A model generated the notes under the pieces. The model did no database searches. It saw only the letters and a list, made by a program, of their open reading frames with translations, and was not told the DNA's origin. A program made the position numbers and the translations under genes. DNA of 64,000 nucleotides from Thamnidium elegans (lineage: Eukaryota; Mucoromycota; Mucoromycetes; Mucorales; Mucoraceae). The stretch spans positions 496,001 to 560,000 of the forward strand of contig JAIXMG010000015.1 in NCBI GenBank assembly GCA_025201345.1, given 5' to 3'. Positions 60,801 to 64,000 of this stretch are shown here, piece by piece; positions within the stretch are counted from its first letter, which is position 1, and every line of letters starts with the position of its first letter.

Positions 60801-61504
60801 TGGTGATAATTCCATTTTTTGAAAAACTGATTGATTTACTGGAAACATCAGGCATTTAAGGAAATCTCGTACAGCTGGTTTGATTGTGTAACACCATACC
60901 ATAAAATACTGGTATACTTTTTTAAACAGAATGATCTGATTTTACAGAATCTCTCAAAATTAATACGCATGTATATATCTAATCGTTTACACGAATTGGA
61001 TCCCAATATATAAAACATTTTAGATAAGAGTTAGTGTAGTAATATACATGTTGTAAATATATATATAAAATATCATTACACTATATTTTTTTCGTGACAG
61101 ATCGGAAAACTACAATAAATCCAGCGAACCATAATGCAGGACGTCTACATGCATTATTAAAATGCCCATATACGAGTAATAAAAATGATTTCCGCTAAAA
61201 GTACAGACAGTAGAAATATAAAAAAAGAGGAACACAGTCTAGATATTCTACAGAAAATTTACCTGCAAGACTGAGTTTTGATTCCGGCGTGGATTGGAGA
61301 TCTTCTTTCATTGGAGAGTTTTCTACGTAAGACAAACTATTTGCCACACAACCAAACAAGACCTCAATGCAATTGAAAGATCAATATAAATATAAGGCAA
61401 GAAAATCACTAAGTTTTTTTTTTCTTATTTTACAAATCATCTTCTAAATAACATCAATCACTTACGATCTTTTCACCTCAACAAAGAGATTGATATAATA
61501 TAAA
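57824..61504. other. Large intergenic region, 3.7 kb
   Basis: No gene supported. Short protein-like bits: minus strand about 58362-58460 (SQYAKQTHYDWQKSAHDV to stop, with a possible acceptor) and 59262-59456, both probably exon or TE debris. Simple A/T runs throughout. It includes the promoter of the PHO89-like gene, with a CACGTG box at 60344. Confidence 0.5.
60344..60349. promoter_or_regulatory. CACGTG E-box, possible PHO-type site
   Basis: CCCCACGTGTGG context, about 1.16 kb before the start codon of the phosphate transporter. Pho4/NUC-1 bHLH factors bind CACGTG in phosphate-responsive promoters of other fungi. One distant site is weak evidence. Confidence 0.3.
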
Positions 61505-63149
61505 ATGATGCTTCCTTATGATTACACGTGGATGTTTGGCGTGACAATGGTCGTAGCATTCGCAGATGCTTACGGTATTGGTGCTAACGATGTTGCCAAT
61601 TCATTTGCTACCTCTGTCGCTTCCGGCTCTTTAACACTTGCTCAAGCATGTATTGTTGCTTGTTTCACCGAATTTTTAGGTGCCTTCTTGCTTGGTGCCA
61701 ATACTGCCGATACCATCAAGGGTGGTATTTTATCTGTCTCTCGATTTGCCGATACTCCTGAACTTCTTATGTTAGCCATGACCTGCGCCATTTGTGGTTC
61801 TGCTGCCTGGGTTCTCTTCGCCACTTCCCGAGGATGGCCCGTTTCTACTACTCATTCCATTGTCGGTGCTGTTCTTGGTGTCGGTATTGCTGCTTTCGGC
61901 GGTAACTCCATTAACTGGGGATGGAAGGGTGTTGGACAAATTATTTGTTCTTGGTTCTTGTCTCCTGTCATGGCTGGTATTATTTCTGCTATCATTTACT
62001 CTATTACAAAGTACGGTATTCTCCGTCAAAAGGATAGTGTCAAGTGGGCTCTTCGTATCATTCCCGTTTATTTCTTCTTCACCACTGCTATTGAAGCTTT
62101 CTATTTGATCTATAAGGGTGCTCCCGGTACTTCTGCTGCTAAGATGTCTGTTGGTGTTATTGTTGGTATTGCTTTCGGTATCGGTGGTGTCTTCGCTCTG
62201 TTTGCCATCTTCTTCTTCTGTCCCTGGTTAAAGAGACGTGTTGTTGATCGTGAAGAACTCAAGTGGTATCATATCTTTGTCATTCCCTTTGTTAGTTACC
62301 GTGCTCCCAAGGAAATTCCTGCCGAAACCAGGGAAACTATCAGCTCTAGCTCTTCTGGAAAGGAATATCCTACAGATATTAAGGATGCTGAGGGAGGTGT
62401 TGTTCAAACCAATGAGACCGCAGACTTGGAACCTAAGAAGGTTAGCTTAAAGGACAAGATCCTCAACGTTCTTCTCCGTGGTATTAGAAAGGATGTTCGT
62501 AACTTGGAAAACGAAAACGTTAAGTCTGTTCATGCTGCTGCCGAGATTTATGACAGCGATGTCGAATATATGTTCTCTTTCCTTCAAGTTATCACTGCCT
62601 GTATGGCCTCATTCGCTCATGGGTAAGCATATTTAAATACTTGAATATGTTAAATCTAGTTTATTAATTATTTTTTTTTGTGTGTATAGTTCTAACGATG
62701 TATCAAACGCTGTTGGTCCTTTGTCATCCGTTTTCGAAATCTGGAAGACTGCCCAAGTAGATCTTACCAACAAGGTCCCTGTTCCTCTTTGGATTCTTGC
62801 TTATGGTGGTGTTGCTATCGATATCGGTCTTGCTACTTTTGGTTATAAAATCATTCGTGTCCTTGGTAACAATATTACTTTATTTACACCTACTCGTGGT
62901 TTCTCTGCCGAATTAGGTGCTGCCTTAACTGTCTTAACTTGTACTAAACTTGGTCTCCCCGTTTCTACCACTCATTGTATCACTGGTGCTACTGCTGCTG
63001 TTGGTTTATGTAACGGAAAGTTGAGTGCTGTCAACTGGAAGATGCTTGCTTGGTGTTTCAGTAGTTGGATTTTGACCTTACCCGTTGCTGGTACCATCGC
63101 TGGTTTGATGTTCTCCTTTGCTGCTTATGCCCCTGCATTAGTCAAGTAA
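61505..63149 (+). CDS. PHO89: PiT-family Na+ (or H+)/phosphate symporter, PHO89-like
   Basis: Plasma-membrane inorganic phosphate transporter, 525 aa, from exons 61505-62622 and 62690-63149. Both PiT signature repeats are present: GANDVANSFATSVASG near residues 27-42 and HGSNDVSNAVGPL near 372-384, each followed by a GxPVSTTH-type motif (RGWPVSTTHSIVGA and GLPVSTTHCITGA). About 12 hydrophobic helices flank a hydrophilic central loop (about 265-350: SSSSSGKEYPTDIKDAEGG). The intron splits the second signature at phase 2. Strong C/T-ending codon bias fits high expression. Confidence 0.97.
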
Positions 63150-63849
63150 ATCATTCATTGACTATACTATTACTACTATTATTATTTTCTGCTCGCCTAT
63201 TTATTATTAATTATTTTCATCATTTTACCTTTTAATTTCCTTATTTTTTCTTTTTACCTATAATTACTTTGTAAACATTAAAAAATCATTTTCCCCTTCC
63301 TACTTGCTTAGTTTTTCTTTTTCAGTGTTTGTACAATGTTTCACTTTATTTTTTAAATGAATCTTGAGAAGAGCTTCAGAAAAAACCTTCGCCTTTTTCA
63401 ATCTTTTGCAAGTCGTTATCTTCTCATTACCTAACCCTACTTGATATAGATACAATCTATGCCTCAGATATATTTTTGCTTCGTAAATTTCTCGTCCACA
63501 TCGATTTTATTAACCTTATTTTACTTTAAATTTTTATATATTCATATCATAGTTATGATGGGTTAAGACTAGGTAAAATCGGCGGCTCTTTTTGTATCAC
63601 AATGATTGTCTCGGATAAAACAATCTTAAAGTGGCAAAAAAAAAATTTAAACACAGTATATGTCTTAAAAAAAAAGGGGAAGTCTGTATTTGTTTATAAA
63701 GTATAATTAGAAGTTAAAAACGAAAATATGCATAGTATATAAGAAGGTATGGTAAGGTGTAAAGTAGAGAATGTAGAGTTAAAGTAGAATATAGGGTAAT
63801 GAGTGTAATAGAATATGGATGCAGTGAAAGGTGGGGATTAAATTAATGT
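63150..63849. other. Convergent 3' spacer
   Basis: T-rich 3' flank of the phosphate transporter followed by spacer. No ORF, RNA gene or repeat recognised. Confidence 0.6.
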
Positions 63850-63968
63850 CTAGTCTTCTAAAGGGTGTCTTGAATTAGCGGTATATCTTGAAGCAAAATA
63901 AGCGACTTCAAGTTCGCCGTCACTATAGTAGGATTCATCTTCAAGAGGAGAAATATCATCAATAACGG
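63850..63968 (-). CDS. Last exon of an unidentified gene (partial, runs off the right edge)
   Basis: Acceptor CCTCTAG at about 63969-63975, then a 39-codon frame VIDDISPLEDESYYSDG to SRHPLED and stop TAG at 63850-63852. Acidic C-terminus; family cannot be told from this fragment. The rest of the gene would lie beyond 64000. Confidence 0.6.
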
Positions 63969-64000
63969 CTAGAGGAAAAAACCATAAATAATTAGTAATC

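Noticed and set aside
1..64000. tRNA or rRNA genes
   Set aside because: Scanned by eye for GTTCRANTC T-loops with paired stems; isolated GGTTCGA hits (e.g. 23577, 25973) lack cloverleaf partners or lie in coding sequence. A tRNAscan run would settle it.

Overview
The window is nuclear DNA of a filamentous fungus of the Mucoromycota, most likely Mucorales. It is AT-rich, has long poly-A/T runs, and its genes are split by short introns (about 40-110 bp) with GTAAGT-like donors. The strongest taxonomic signal is the gene order triose-phosphate-type transporter / HMG-box gene / NFX1-type RNA helicase at 13.1-20.0 kb. This is the known architecture of the mucoralean sex (mating-type) locus. The species, and whether the allele is sexM or sexP, cannot be settled from this sequence alone. 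Exon joins were worked out by hand from splice sites and reading phase, and every spliced gene reported as intact gives a length divisible by three.

Layout. 0.2-5.2 kb: ABCC-type ABC transporter (minus). 6.5-11.6 kb: a very long secreted Thr-rich protein with about 25 repeats rich in N-glycosylation sequons (minus). 11.7-13.1 kb: an alginate-lyase-superfamily protein with a 13-nt micro-exon and a substituted catalytic histidine position (minus). 13.1-20.0 kb: sex locus. 20.4-23.5 kb: a FAR1-like gene followed by a decayed Fanzor (eukaryotic TnpB-like nuclease) gene. 24.2-34.6 kb: housekeeping block with a tail-anchored coiled-coil protein, RNR large subunit, tRNA adenosine deaminase, PP2C, 3-hydroxyisobutyryl-CoA hydrolase and one unknown. 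36.4-39.6 kb and 54.6-57.8 kb: two close paralogs of an adenylation / carrier / thioester-reductase enzyme in inverted orientation. 41.0-42.4 kb: CBS-domain protein. 61.5-63.1 kb: PHO89-like phosphate transporter. 63.9 kb: last exon of a gene that runs off the right edge.

The 42.7-54.0 kb stretch is a nested mobile-element island. A Ty3/gypsy-type gag-protease remnant is split by a 6.5-kb insertion with Tc1/mariner-type ends and a TA duplication. Removing the insert from TA to TA puts the two halves back in one frame. Inside it lie a Tc1/mariner transposase (one frameshift), a 4.8-kb cargo with its own inverted repeats, an intact 508-aa ORF with a possible PD-(D/E)XK-like signature, a 130-bp tandem repeat, and a 159-bp MITE. 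Two related direct repeats of about 0.4 kb flank the island.

How the genes relate: the TPT and HMG genes share a 288-bp divergent promoter holding a perfect CRE palindrome. RNR1 has two perfect MCB sites, as expected for S-phase control. Most other genes look independent rather than clustered by function.
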